This document shows, one piece after another, positions 1 to 8,840 of a stretch of DNA of 64,000 bases. This DNA is from Isosphaeraceae bacterium EP7 (GTDB taxonomy: Bacteria > Planctomycetota > Planctomycetia > Isosphaerales > Isosphaeraceae), in assembly GCA_038400315.1 (NCBI GenBank), contig CP151667.1, positions 4,909,174 to 4,973,173 on the forward strand. The letters are read 5' to 3'. The notes beneath the pieces were generated by a model that worked only from the letters and a program-made list of their open reading frames with translations, was not told the DNA's origin and ran no database searches. Positions within the stretch are counted from its first letter, which is position 1; the number at the start of each line of letters is the position of its first letter. The position numbers were made by a program, and so were the translations under genes.

Positions 1-1003
1 CCTGGGCCAGGCGCATCAAGGCGTTGGCGCGGACCTCGGGGGACGGGATCGTCCGGGCGATAACAAGGCCTCGCTTGAACTGGAGCGAGGTCGCGGCGTA
101 GGGGACGATTCGGTCGAGGGCCTGGTCGCGCCAGGCGGGCCGCGTGATGAGGAAGGCCGTCTCCGTGGCATCGCGGAGGATGCGGTCGGCAATTTCGGGA
201 TTGGCCACCTTGCTGGCCTTGGTCACGTCGCCGGCCGTCTGCGCGGGAGGCTCGAACGCGTTGAGGAGCACTGGTTCCGAGGCGATGTCGTGACTGCCCA
301 GCCCCTGGCTTTCCACGACCTTGTAGAGCTGCTCGGCGCGAAATGTGGGGTTGGGGATCGACTGGGCGAGGCGGGCGGCGTACTGCCAGTCTGCGATGGC
401 ACGGCGGTAATTGCCGGCCTTGTCGGGCGTTGGGGTCGCAGCCTTGGCGTCCGCGTCATCTTCGGCGTCGAGGATTGTCAGGGACTCGCGCGAGAGCCGG
501 ACTTCTTCCTCGGCGAGCAGGAGCAGCGAGTTGACGCACGCGTTGAGGCGTTGGGTCTTGATGAGGTAGTCGGTCTCAGCCGAGGCGGCCTGGCCGGCTT
601 CGGTCAGCGACTCGCGTGCCTTGTCGAGCCGACCGTTGAAGATCGCGAGCCGACCGATGCGCTGGAGCGCCAGCGATCGTTCGCCCGGGTTGGTGATCGC
701 GCGGGCGTCGGCAAGCAGCTCGGGGCCGACGGTCTCGAGGTCGCTGGGGCCGCCCGGGATGGGGGGGAGGAGCGGGTCGACGCTCTCGGCCGGCGATCCC
801 GGCGCGAGAGGAGTCCGAGGCCCTTGAGAATTCGTCGTCGAGGCGGGCGAGGGCCTGGAACCTTCCCGCGGCGTGTCCGGGGTGGTGCGAGGTGTGCCGC
901 CAATGGGGTTATTCTGATGGGCGAGAGCCGACGGGACCAGGCCGAGGAGGATCGCCAGCGCGATCGAGGCAGGCGGGCCCGCGGGTCGGGTTCGGGAGTT
1001 CAT
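1..1003 (-). CDS. Secreted protein with helical-repeat character, 3' end outside window
   Basis: The frame is open from an ATG at 1003 to the window edge, so about 334 N-terminal residues are visible and the C terminus is missing. Residues 1-28 form a clear signal peptide (basic start, then a stretch rich in A, L and I, ending SALA before HQN). Residues 30-95 are rich in Pro, Ser and Gly and look unstructured. From about residue 95 on the sequence is helical, with repeated Ala/Leu/Arg segments such as RSLALQRIGRLAIFNGRLDK and later RPAWRDQALDRIVPYA, which resembles TPR-like or alpha-solenoid proteins. I recognise no named family. It is probably periplasmic. The gene lies downstream of, and in the same direction as, the uronate isomerase homologue, with a gap of about 130 bases. 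Confidence 0.8.
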   Translation of the reverse strand, partial: MNSRTRPAGPPASIALAILLGLVPSALAHQNNPIGGTPRTTPDTPREGSRPSPASTTNSQGPRTPLAPGSPAESVDPLLPPIPGGPSDLETVGPELLADARAITNPGERSLALQRIGRLAIFNGRLDKARESLTEAGQAASAETDYLIKTQRLNACVNSLLLLAEEEVRLSRESLTILDAEDDADAKAATPTPDKAGNYRRAIADWQYAARLAQSIPNPTFRAEQLYKVVESQGLGSHDIASEPVLLNAFEPPAQTAGDVTKASKVANPEIADRILRDATETAFLITRPAWRDQALDRIVPYAATSLQFKRGLVIARTIPSPEVRANALMRLAQ

Positions 1004-1133
1004 GGATGCCGATCCTTCCGGCCGGGCCCGATACGGGAGGCGCGGCCGTGCGGGGAAGCGCCTGGGCGTGGGCTCCGCCCTCCCGCGGGCGCGGAATAGT
1101 CTGTGGCAAGGATTCCCCCGGAACCTCGGGTCG

Positions 1134-2471
1134 TCAAGTTTTGGGCAGCACGATCCGGGAGGTTTCCTCCCCCCCGAAGAGACGCCTCGGATTCTCCAGC
1201 AGGACCTGACGGGCCAGGTTGAGCGCACGGTCGGCCGACCAGCCCCGGCCTCGGATGCAATCTTCGGCAAGCACCTCGGCCAGCACCTTGCGATAGGTAT
1301 TGAATTTGGGCAGGACGAACTCAAGCTTGTACGCGTCCGAGTAGTAACCGACCTGCTTCACCTTGGGCACCGCCTGGAGCCTGGCTCTCAAGTCGGCCGC
1401 GATGTAGGTGGGGACGTTGGAATACCACCAGTGGCCCATGGGCACGACATTGGGAAAGATCCACGAATAGGCGACCAGCTCGGGCGCGGCATCGGGCGAG
1501 AGTGTCGACACCGGGAAGGTCACGCCCGGGAAGTGGTTGAACAGCTCGGCATAATCGGCCAGGCTGACGCGGCGATCGAACAGGTCGCGGCCGCCCGCCA
1601 CGCCCGACGAGTAGGCATTTCGCACGGGGCCGATCATCAGATCGAACGGCAACCGGAACTCGGCGCAGAATTCGGCGATGGTCCAGAAGAGGATCCGCCG
1701 AACTTCCTGGATCTCGTCATGGCGGACGTCCATCCCGTGGATCGCGCGTCGGACGGGGGTGACGGCCTTCTTGGGGGTACCACGTGAGGGGATGAAGTCG
1801 GGAGGAAGGCTGATCGCGCAGGCGCGAGCCCCCTTTGCCTTGAAGCGTTCGAAGGTCTTGCCGATGGCGTCTCGGAGGGTGGCGAAGTCGTCGATGTCGA
1901 CCCCGGTCGACGCGCGCAGGCGAGCCAGGGTTCCCGGCTCGTGGAGCTTTAGGACGAGGTCGTCGGTGCGCAGGCAAGGGACGTAGCGGCCGGTGTCCCA
2001 GCCTTCGAGGGGGTCGTCGAAGTCATTCGTCAGATAGACAGCTTCCAGGCCGGATTTGTCCCAGACTTTCTGGTCCCAGGCGGGGCCCGAGGCGGACTTG
2101 TCGGCCGTGGCGTAGAGGGATTCGATCGTGTCGGGGCCGATCCGTTCTCCCTCGAAGCCGTGGAAGGTCCGGGCGATCTCGACGAGCCAGTCGTGCTGGA
2201 CGGTGTTGTCGATCCGGTCGAGATAACCCGCGAGATTGCGGGCGCGATGGGCCGGGGCGAGGTCGGGGGAGACGAGTGCGGCTGGCATCCCCGCGGAGTG
2301 GGCCAGCTCGGTATAGTAGTGGTAGCCCAAGACTTCGTCGAAGTTGCGGGCGGCCGGGCTGTGGGGGTTGATGTGCGAGTGCGGATCGTAGATCGGCCAG
2401 CGCGTCATCTCGTCGAACAGCTCGCGTGCGGCCGGGTCGTGGGGCGCGTTGGTCGTCGCTGGCGCGTGCAT
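1134..2471 (-). CDS. Uronate (glucuronate) isomerase-like amidohydrolase
   Basis: This 445-residue protein resembles the uronate isomerase family of the amidohydrolase superfamily, which interconverts glucuronate/fructuronate or galacturonate/tagaturonate. The N terminus carries the metal-site motif YDPHSHINPHSP (D-x-H-x-H type). The C terminus has GYYSDAYKLEFVLPKFNTYR and ends ARQVLLENPRRLFGG, as is usual for this family. The length is close to the roughly 470 residues typical of UxaC. The open frame extends upstream to 2585, but the ATG at 2471 is preferred. It leaves a 41-base gap to the divergent CoaB-like gene, and the extra upstream residues are basic and low complexity. No uronate catabolism genes lie nearby, so the true substrate is uncertain. 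Confidence 0.75.
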   Translation of the reverse strand: MHAPATTNAPHDPAARELFDEMTRWPIYDPHSHINPHSPAARNFDEVLGYHYYTELAHSAGMPAALVSPDLAPAHRARNLAGYLDRIDNTVQHDWLVEIARTFHGFEGERIGPDTIESLYATADKSASGPAWDQKVWDKSGLEAVYLTNDFDDPLEGWDTGRYVPCLRTDDLVLKLHEPGTLARLRASTGVDIDDFATLRDAIGKTFERFKAKGARACAISLPPDFIPSRGTPKKAVTPVRRAIHGMDVRHDEIQEVRRILFWTIAEFCAEFRLPFDLMIGPVRNAYSSGVAGGRDLFDRRVSLADYAELFNHFPGVTFPVSTLSPDAAPELVAYSWIFPNVVPMGHWWYSNVPTYIAADLRARLQAVPKVKQVGYYSDAYKLEFVLPKFNTYRKVLAEVLAEDCIRGRGWSADRALNLARQVLLENPRRLFGGEETSRIVLPKT

Positions 2472-2512
2472 CTGCGTCGTTGTCCTGGGTCCGACGAGGG
2501 GATGTTTCCGGC

Positions 2513-3337
2513 GTGACTGACGCAGGCCGTGCCGTCGAAGGTAGCCCGGTCGCTCCGGCCGGACAAGGCCCGGAACCCCGCGCAAGTTCCACCTGGAACG
2601 TCGTGGTTACCGGCGGCGGCACCGTCGCGGCCATCGACGAGGTGCGTCAGATCGCCAACCGGTCGACCGGTCGAATGGCGGCGTCGATCGCGGAAGCCTG
2701 CCTGGGCCGTGGCGCGAGCGTCTGGCACGTCGCGGCGCCCGGGTCGCAGCTCGCGTTCGAGCGCCGGGCGCAACTCGATCTCGACGCAGCCGATCCCGCC
2801 GTCGAATTCCGGCGGCTCGAGCGCCTTCGGGCCGAGTGGCTGGCCGTGAGGGACCGCTACCACCCCGTTCGTTTGAAAAGAGGGACGGTCGACGACTACG
2901 CGCGGCGGCTTGAGGAGACGCTCAAGGAGCGGCCCGTGGACATCGTCTTCCTGGCGATGGCCGTGTCGGACTTCGAGCCGGAGCCGGCCGAGGGGAAGAT
3001 TCGATCCGAGGCCGACTCCCTCGTGATCCGATGCAGGCCCACGGCCAAGGTGATCCGCAAGGTCAGGGACTGGGCGCCGGACGCCTACATCGTCGGGTTC
3101 AAGCTGCTTGCGGGCGCGACCACCGCGGAACTTGTCGAGGAGGCGCGGCGGGCCCTGGTCGTCAACCGTGCCGACCTCACGGTGGCCAACGACCAACGCA
3201 CCGTGACCGAGGGGCGGCACACGATCCACCTCGTCCGCGAGGGCGGGCCGGTCGAAACCTATGCAATGCCCGAGCCGATCGCCGAGCGACTGGTGGAACG
3301 GTCCCTGGAATGGAGCGCCAAGCGGAAGAGGGGATGA
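2513..3337 (+). CDS. Phosphopantothenoylcysteine synthetase-like protein (stand-alone CoaB domain)
   Basis: The 274-residue product matches the DFP/CoaB family, which joins 4'-phosphopantothenate and cysteine in coenzyme A synthesis. Visible signs are a nucleotide-binding start VVVTGGGTVAAIDEVR, the family motif IANRSTGRMAASIAEA, a loop VGFKLLAG and the late VVNRADLTVANDQ motif. It has no CoaC decarboxylase domain, so it is a single-domain form and not the usual bacterial CoaBC fusion. The GTG at 2513 is chosen because GAGGGG lies about 11 bases upstream; an upstream ATG at 2426 would run into the divergent gene. The stop sits one base before the ATG of the next gene, so the two are probably co-transcribed. 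Confidence 0.78.
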   Translation: MTDAGRAVEGSPVAPAGQGPEPRASSTWNVVVTGGGTVAAIDEVRQIANRSTGRMAASIAEACLGRGASVWHVAAPGSQLAFERRAQLDLDAADPAVEFRRLERLRAEWLAVRDRYHPVRLKRGTVDDYARRLEETLKERPVDIVFLAMAVSDFEPEPAEGKIRSEADSLVIRCRPTAKVIRKVRDWAPDAYIVGFKLLAGATTAELVEEARRALVVNRADLTVANDQRTVTEGRHTIHLVREGGPVETYAMPEPIAERLVERSLEWSAKRKRG

Positions 3338-3338
3338 G

Positions 3339-4949
3339 ATGAAGTCGAAGGTGAGTCGGTTGGCACTGGTGCTCGCGGGCGTCCTGCCCTATGCCCTGCC
3401 CTACCTCGCGCATCTCATCCGCTTGCAGGCGGGTGCGACGGGCTTCATCCAGTATGACCAGCCGTACTACCTTGCCAACGGCCGCGCGATTTTCGAGCGA
3501 GGCAACGGCCTGGCCTATCCCAATCCGTACGATCCCTCGCCGGATGCGCCCGTCATCTACGTTCAGTGGCTGATCTGGGTTCTTGGCGCGGGCGTGTCGG
3601 CCCTGGGGGTTGACCCGGGGGTCTGGCTTGACTTGCTGGGGATACTGGCGGCGCTGGCCTGTTCGTACGCGACCCTGCGACTGGTGGAATGGGTGATCGG
3701 GGACGGGACCGATCCTGGATTCGCCTTCCTGCTGGTGATGTGGGGGGGCGGGATCTTCGCCTGGCACGGGCTCTGGACCTGGCTAAGCGGGCCCGAACGA
3801 TCGCTGCCGTCCCTGGGCACGGCGATGGCGGGGGCGGAGTCGGGACTGGGCTGGTGGTGCCTCTTCTGGGGCCGGAATGTGGTCCTGCCGCTGGAGGGGG
3901 TGTACCACGCGCTGATGGGCTGGTGCTGGCTGGCGGCGTTGCGTGGCCGCTGGGCCCTGGCGCTGGGGCTTGCCGTCTTGCTGGGGGCGACGCATCCGTT
4001 CACCGGTGCGCAGGTCATCGCGATCCTCTGCGTGGGGAGCATCGTCTTTCGGCTCGCGTGGGGCCCGGAGCGGGTGCCGGCCTGGGTTTTCCCCGCCTTC
4101 TGGGGGCTACTGGCCGTATTCGCGGGATATTATCTCGCGTTCCTGAACCTCTTCCCCTCGCATCGGGCGCTGCAAGAGGTCTGGTCGCTCGCATGGCGAA
4201 TCGACGGGGCGAGCTGGCTGCGGTCTCACCTGCTGGTGGGGGTGTTCGCGGCCTGGCGACTGATCAAGGACGGCCGGAACGTGGGCCGAGATGTCCCGTT
4301 CTTGGCCGCCGCGTTCGTGGTTTCGCTGGCATTATCGAACCACGACCTCTTTATGCGGGCGCGTCAGCCGGCGCACTTCAGCAGGGGATATTCATGGCTG
4401 GCCCTGGCCCTGATCGGACTTCCGGCGGTTTGCGAGACGATCGGTCGACTCGGCACGAGGCGTAAGGCCGTCGCCGCCTTCGTCCTGGTGGTGGCGAGCC
4501 TCGACAATGTGGTTTGGCTGGCGACGACCAGCCTGGGCGCGGAACCGCCGGGGATCGCCCTCAAGCCCGGGGAGCGCGAGATCCTGGCGACGATCAATCG
4601 GCTCGGATTTCGAGGGGTCCTGCTGACGGAGGACGCTCGCCTCTCCTACTTGGCGGCAACCTATACGGCGGTCCGGCCCTACCGGGGGCACGACTACAAC
4701 ACGCCCGATTCCGAGCTGAGGAGGGCCAGGGTGCGCGACTGGTTCTGGAAGGGGGAGATCGGACCCTGGTTTGATGAGGTCGATTTGATCCTGGTCGAGC
4801 ACGGACGACTGGCCGCGCGCCACCTGAGGGGGCGATGGGAAGTGGCGGCTTCGGGCCATCAATTCGAGGTTCTCGGGCGAGTCAGGCTCCCCTCGGCCGT
4901 GGAGACCTTGCGGCGTGGACCGACGGGAGGATCGGGTCAGTTGAACTAG
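3339..4949 (+). CDS. Polytopic membrane protein, GT-C glycosyltransferase-like
   Basis: This 536-residue protein starts with an N-terminal membrane segment (residues 5-22) and contains about ten further hydrophobic spans. A soluble C-terminal tail of roughly 130 residues follows, including LLTEDARLSYLAATYTAVRPY. The loop after the first span is polar and aromatic (QYDQPYYLANGRAIFERG), as in GT-C glycosyltransferases that use lipid-linked sugars, but I see no decisive catalytic motif. It begins one base after the CoaB-like stop. It ends convergently on the next gene, sharing the bases CTAG. Assignment to GT-C is an inference from topology; a conserved planctomycete membrane protein of unknown role is equally possible. 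Confidence 0.7.
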   Translation: MKSKVSRLALVLAGVLPYALPYLAHLIRLQAGATGFIQYDQPYYLANGRAIFERGNGLAYPNPYDPSPDAPVIYVQWLIWVLGAGVSALGVDPGVWLDLLGILAALACSYATLRLVEWVIGDGTDPGFAFLLVMWGGGIFAWHGLWTWLSGPERSLPSLGTAMAGAESGLGWWCLFWGRNVVLPLEGVYHALMGWCWLAALRGRWALALGLAVLLGATHPFTGAQVIAILCVGSIVFRLAWGPERVPAWVFPAFWGLLAVFAGYYLAFLNLFPSHRALQEVWSLAWRIDGASWLRSHLLVGVFAAWRLIKDGRNVGRDVPFLAAAFVVSLALSNHDLFMRARQPAHFSRGYSWLALALIGLPAVCETIGRLGTRRKAVAAFVLVVASLDNVVWLATTSLGAEPPGIALKPGEREILATINRLGFRGVLLTEDARLSYLAATYTAVRPYRGHDYNTPDSELRRARVRDWFWKGEIGPWFDEVDLILVEHGRLAARHLRGRWEVAASGHQFEVLGRVRLPSAVETLRRGPTGGSGQLN

Positions 4950-5413
4950 CGGTGCGGCGTGAAGGGCCGGAGACCTAGCGAATTGACGTCGGCGAACACG
5001 ACGGTGGCGGACCCCACGCCGCGGAGCCTGGCGCCGATGCCGGTGCCGCTCACGATCGTGTACTTGAAAACGTGCGGGACGGTGGCCTGAACTTTCGGGC
5101 CCGGGGTCTTGCCGACGATGTCGAGCCTGAGCGTGCCGCGCGGGGCGGTCAGGACGATCGTGCCGGTGGTCGTCCCTGCGCTGGCGCCCGTGCCCGGCCT
5201 GTAGGTGGTGACGATCGTCGACACCCCGAGGTTATCGACCTGCCCACGCGTGGCAAGCCTGGTCGTCCCGGCGGTGACTGTCACGGTGCCGAGGGACGTC
5301 GACTCGATATTGAGCGGGTAGGTGAACGGGACGGCCGGACGGTGGCCGTGGCTGCCGCTGAGGGCGATGCGACTTTCGAGGCCGGAGACGGTTGGCTTGA
5401 ACGATCGACGCAT
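4946..5413 (-). CDS. Small surface protein with LEPR-XLL type N terminus
   Basis: The product has 155 residues. Residues 2-19 read RRSFKPTVSGLESRIALS, which fits the planctomycete LEPR-XLL motif (here LESRIAL), an N-terminal signature of large exported proteins in this phylum. The rest is Thr/Gly/Val-rich and probably all beta strand, with alternating patterns such as TIVLTAPRGTLRLDIVG. No enzyme motif is visible. It is much shorter than typical LEPR-XLL proteins, which often exceed 500 residues, so it may be a minimal member. A GGAG lies 11 bases before the ATG. Its stop codon overlaps that of the convergent gene. Confidence 0.7.
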   Translation of the reverse strand: MRRSFKPTVSGLESRIALSGSHGHRPAVPFTYPLNIESTSLGTVTVTAGTTRLATRGQVDNLGVSTIVTTYRPGTGASAGTTTGTIVLTAPRGTLRLDIVGKTPGPKVQATVPHVFKYTIVSGTGIGARLRGVGSATVVFADVNSLGLRPFTPHR

Positions 5414-5631
5414 GAGTTGACTTGCTCCGAAGGGGCGGTCTGGACCCGATCATGGAGGATTGGACGCGTCTGAGCGGTCGCTGGGCAGATCCGTCTGACT
5501 CGAACCGAGGCGGTCGGCCGATAGCCGGCTCGTCGGGGGGGGCGGCGACCTGCTAAGCTTGTTCGATTGATGCGCCGACGGGATGGACCCGATCGACGTG
5601 AGGGGACAGATGCAAGGGTCGGCCCGACGCG

Positions 5632-6801
5632 ATGAAGCTCAAGCGACTGCCAGAAGATTTCCGGGTCGAGGAACTGCCGACGGTCCGGGGGGCCGACCGC
5701 GGTCGCTATACATTCTACCGCCTGAAAAAACGCGGGGTCGGGACCATCGAGGCAATCGACTCGATTGCCAGACATTGGAACCTGGCGGCCAGGCAAATCA
5801 GCTATGGCGGCCTGAAAGATCGGCACGCCGAGACGATCCAGTACCTGACGATCGCCGATGGCCCCGCCCGCGCGATCGAGGAGCCCAACCTTCTGCTGGA
5901 GCCGTTGGGTAAGCTCGAGTTCGCCTACGGGCCGGCGCACTTCCGGGGGAATCGCTTTGGAGTCGTCCTGCGCGACCTATCCGGGGAAGACGCTGCCTCC
6001 GCGATCCGTGCGATGGGCGAGCTGCCCGTCGACGGCCTTCCCAACTACTTCGACGACCAGCGATTTGGCTCGGTGGGCTACGACGGCGACTTCATCGGCA
6101 GGGCCTGGCTGGCTGGCGACCATGAGAAGGCCCTGAAGCTGGCGATCGCCGAGGCCAATCCCTCGGATCGGCCCGACACGAAGGTCGAGAAGGCGATCTT
6201 GCGCGAGAACTGGCGAGACTGGGCGGCGGCCAAGGCCAAGCTCGACCGGTCGCACGCGCGAAGCCTGGTGACTTACCTGGTGGACCATCCCGAGGACTTC
6301 AGGGGCGCGTTCGCTCGCCTGAAGCGCGAGCTGCGGAGCCTCTATTTCTCGGCCTACCAGAGCCACCTCTGGAACCTCGCGCTCGGCCGCCTGATCACTC
6401 GGGTGACGGAGCCCGACCAGCGTGCCGAGATCGAGTTCAAGGCGGCGACGATGCCGATCCATCGCGGCCTGACCGCCGAGCAGGCGGCCACGCTGCGCTC
6501 GACCCAGATCCCCCTGCCCTCGTCACGCAATACGATTCCCGACGGGCTGCTAGGCGAGATCCTCAACGAGGTCGCGACCGAGCAGGCGATTCCCTGGAGC
6601 GAGATGCGAGTCAAGCACCTGAAGGACGTCTTCTTCTCCAAGGGGCACCGGGCGGCCCTGATCGACACCGGCGGTCTGTCGCACAACGACGAGGCCGACG
6701 AGCTCTATCCGGGGCGACGAAAGCTCTCGCTGGAGTTCGAGCTGCCCAAGGGGGGGTACGCCACGATCGTGGTGAAGCGACTGACCGAGGCGGCCCGATG
6801 A
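5632..6801 (+). CDS. truD: tRNA pseudouridine(13) synthase TruD
   Basis: TruD converts U13 of tRNA-Glu to pseudouridine. The 389-residue protein begins with the family's FRVEELP motif and has the catalytic loop GGLKDRHAETIQY, in which Asp63 of KDR is the expected nucleophile. Later family marks include NYFDDQRFGS, the YFSAYQSHLWN segment and LPKGGYATIVVKRL near the end. A TRUD insertion domain fits residues of about 140-290. The length is normal for the long TruD form. Its stop overlaps the start of the next pseudouridine synthase in an ATGA junction, so the two are translationally coupled. Confidence 0.95.
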   Translation: MKLKRLPEDFRVEELPTVRGADRGRYTFYRLKKRGVGTIEAIDSIARHWNLAARQISYGGLKDRHAETIQYLTIADGPARAIEEPNLLLEPLGKLEFAYGPAHFRGNRFGVVLRDLSGEDAASAIRAMGELPVDGLPNYFDDQRFGSVGYDGDFIGRAWLAGDHEKALKLAIAEANPSDRPDTKVEKAILRENWRDWAAAKAKLDRSHARSLVTYLVDHPEDFRGAFARLKRELRSLYFSAYQSHLWNLALGRLITRVTEPDQRAEIEFKAATMPIHRGLTAEQAATLRSTQIPLPSSRNTIPDGLLGEILNEVATEQAIPWSEMRVKHLKDVFFSKGHRAALIDTGGLSHNDEADELYPGRRKLSLEFELPKGGYATIVVKRLTEAAR

Positions 6802-7472
6802 TTCCGATTCTTTATCAGGACAACCATTGCCTCGCGCTGGATAAGCCGGCCGGGATGCTCAGCCAGGGGGACCACACCGGCGAACGGTCGGTGGTGGACG
6901 TGGCCCGTGACTGGATCAAGGACGAATTCAAGAAGCCCGGGAATGTTTACATCGGGCTGGTGCATCGGCTCGATCAAGTGACTTCGGGGGTCGTCCTGCT
7001 GGCCAGAACGAGCAAGGGGGCATCCAGGCTCTCGGAGCAGTTCCGCGACGGCAAGGTTGGCAAGACCTACCTGGCGATGGTCGAGGGGTTCCCGGCGGCC
7101 GACGAGGGGGAGTGGGAAGACTTTCTCTGGAAGGACGAGGCCTCGAACGTGGTGCGCACGGCGGAACCCGACGAGCCTGGGGCGCGACGGGCCAGTCTGA
7201 AGTATCGGGTTGTGGAGCGAGGCCGAGCAACCTCGACGATTGAGCTCATCCCGGGAACCGGGCGCGGTCATCAGCTTCGGGTGCAACTCTCGTCGCGCGG
7301 ACTGCCAATCCTGGGTGATCGGAAGTACGGGGCGACCAAAGCGCTTTCGGCCCGCGATGGCGGGCTGCGGATCGCACTCCATGCGATGGAACTCTCGTTC
7401 AGTCACCCGACGAAAGGGGAACCGATCGTCGTGAAGTCGCCGATGCCGAGAGACTGGCCGATCCGTCTATGA
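6798..7472 (+). CDS. RluA-family pseudouridine synthase
   Basis: The 224-residue enzyme belongs to the RluA/RluC/RluD family, which makes pseudouridine in rRNA or tRNA. It carries the catalytic motif HRLDQVTSGVVLLAR with Asp59 as the nucleophile. The second family motif GRGHQLRVQLSSRGLPILGD is near residue 155, and the C-terminal IALHAMELSFSHP is typical. There is no S4 RNA-binding domain at the N terminus, so it is a short form comparable to RluA or TruC in size. It starts inside the truD stop (ATGA). The exact uridine target cannot be told from sequence. Confidence 0.92.
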   Translation: MIPILYQDNHCLALDKPAGMLSQGDHTGERSVVDVARDWIKDEFKKPGNVYIGLVHRLDQVTSGVVLLARTSKGASRLSEQFRDGKVGKTYLAMVEGFPAADEGEWEDFLWKDEASNVVRTAEPDEPGARRASLKYRVVERGRATSTIELIPGTGRGHQLRVQLSSRGLPILGDRKYGATKALSARDGGLRIALHAMELSFSHPTKGEPIVVKSPMPRDWPIRL

Positions 7473-7505
7473 GCATTTAATCGATCTCGGAGCGGCGGCG
7501 GGACC

Positions 7506-8840
7506 TTATCGGCCAAGATCCGCGAAGCCGGAGGTCGCGGCAGCGGCGGCGTTTGCTTGAGTATTGCCGGATTCGGCGGCGGCTTCGCGTGGGAGCGGCG
7601 CCGGCGGGGTGGTTGCTGGCTCGGCCGGATTGGCGGCTGCGGCGGACGTCGAGGGTGTCGGGCGCAGGCCGGTGACCAGTTGTGAGGCCGCGAGGATCCA
7701 GGCCTCGTCCGAGGTCCCCAGTTCCTTCGCCTGTCGGCGAGCCGTCGCCTCGTCGACCTTGGCCGAGGCCATCTGGTCGGCATACCAGACCGCCCCTGCG
7801 CGATTACCGTCCCCGTCGAAGAAATATGCCAGGCCCTTGCTCATCGCCAGCTCGGATCGGAAACGGCTCAGATGATCGGCATCCAGGGTCTTCAGCGACA
7901 CGGGGAGGGGAACATAACGGAGCCCACGCTGGGTCACGGCTTCAATGAAGGCGGGGGACATCTCGGAGGTTTCGCGGAGGTCGATCATCGTCTTGTAGCC
8001 CATCTTCGCCAGCCATTCGAGGCCCTCGGCGGCGGGCAGGCTGCCGCCGGCGACCTCGGGGGCGACTGAAACGAACCGCGCGATCCCGGGCGCCTTGGAT
8101 TGCGAGGCGGCGGGGATCGGCGGCGGGGTGGCATCGGTGGCCGGAGTCGCTGGCGGCTCGGGCGCGGCGGTCGGGGTCGCGGGCGCCGGGGCGGGGACCG
8201 GGTTGGCCTCGCCCAGGAGCTTGGGCTTGCTCGCCTCGGTCACCTCGCTGGGCAGGTCCAGCGGGGGGAGATTGTCGAGCGGGCTGGGCTCGGCGGCAGG
8301 CTTGGCGGCCGGATAATTGGTACGCGTGGCCTCGGGCCCACGCGCGAAACGCCCCCCCCGAGATTGGGGGCGGGCGGCCTCGTAAGAAGTTTTGTTCCCG
8401 GCCGGGGAGGCAGCGGCCCCCTTGGTCGTGGGCGCCGGCTCGATGCCACCCGGCTGAATCGGGGACGACTCCAGGGGCGAGATGTCCGGGACGACCGTCG
8501 AGGGAGTGCCCTGGATGACGGCGCCAGGAGCCACGATCACGCCCGGGGTGCCGTACTCGATGGGCATCGACTCGCCGCCGCACCCGCAATCCGCCGCCGC
8601 GGCGACGATCCGCCCCGACTTGCAGTGGAAGATGCGAGAGCCGAGCTCACGGAACTTGGCCCCGACGCCCGACAATACGGAGCGGGCACCCAATCCATTG
8701 CAGCCGCCGCAGCCGCCCAGCTGGCAACCGGTCTGCGCCAGCGTCGCGACCGCAAGCAATGCCGCCGCGGCCAGGCGGAAATAACCCGAGGCCGGTCGTC
8801 CCCGGCCACGTCCGCCGAAGATCACCCCGATTCGTCTCAT
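7506..8840 (-). CDS. Lipoprotein-like protein with cysteine-less phosphatase domain
   Basis: The ATG at 8840 is preceded by a strong GGAGGGGGAG ribosome site, giving 444 residues; the longer frame to 9143 is not needed. After a hydrophobic N-terminal segment (residues 19-38) comes TGCQLGGCGGCNG, where the first Cys may be a lipidation site, though the lipobox is imperfect. Residues of about 85-245 are Pro/Ala-rich linker. Residues of about 250-375 look like the tyrosine/dual-specificity phosphatase-like fold, with GLEWLAKMGYKTMIDLRE and the loop FFDGDGNRAG (340-349). Arg347 of the CX5R loop is kept, but no Cys is present. It is therefore probably catalytically inactive. The tail is Ala/Pro/Thr-rich. 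Confidence 0.72.
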   Translation of the reverse strand: MRRIGVIFGGRGRGRPASGYFRLAAAALLAVATLAQTGCQLGGCGGCNGLGARSVLSGVGAKFRELGSRIFHCKSGRIVAAAADCGCGGESMPIEYGTPGVIVAPGAVIQGTPSTVVPDISPLESSPIQPGGIEPAPTTKGAAASPAGNKTSYEAARPQSRGGRFARGPEATRTNYPAAKPAAEPSPLDNLPPLDLPSEVTEASKPKLLGEANPVPAPAPATPTAAPEPPATPATDATPPPIPAASQSKAPGIARFVSVAPEVAGGSLPAAEGLEWLAKMGYKTMIDLRETSEMSPAFIEAVTQRGLRYVPLPVSLKTLDADHLSRFRSELAMSKGLAYFFDGDGNRAGAVWYADQMASAKVDEATARRQAKELGTSDEAWILAASQLVTGLRPTPSTSAAAANPAEPATTPPAPLPREAAAESGNTQANAAAAATSGFADLGR

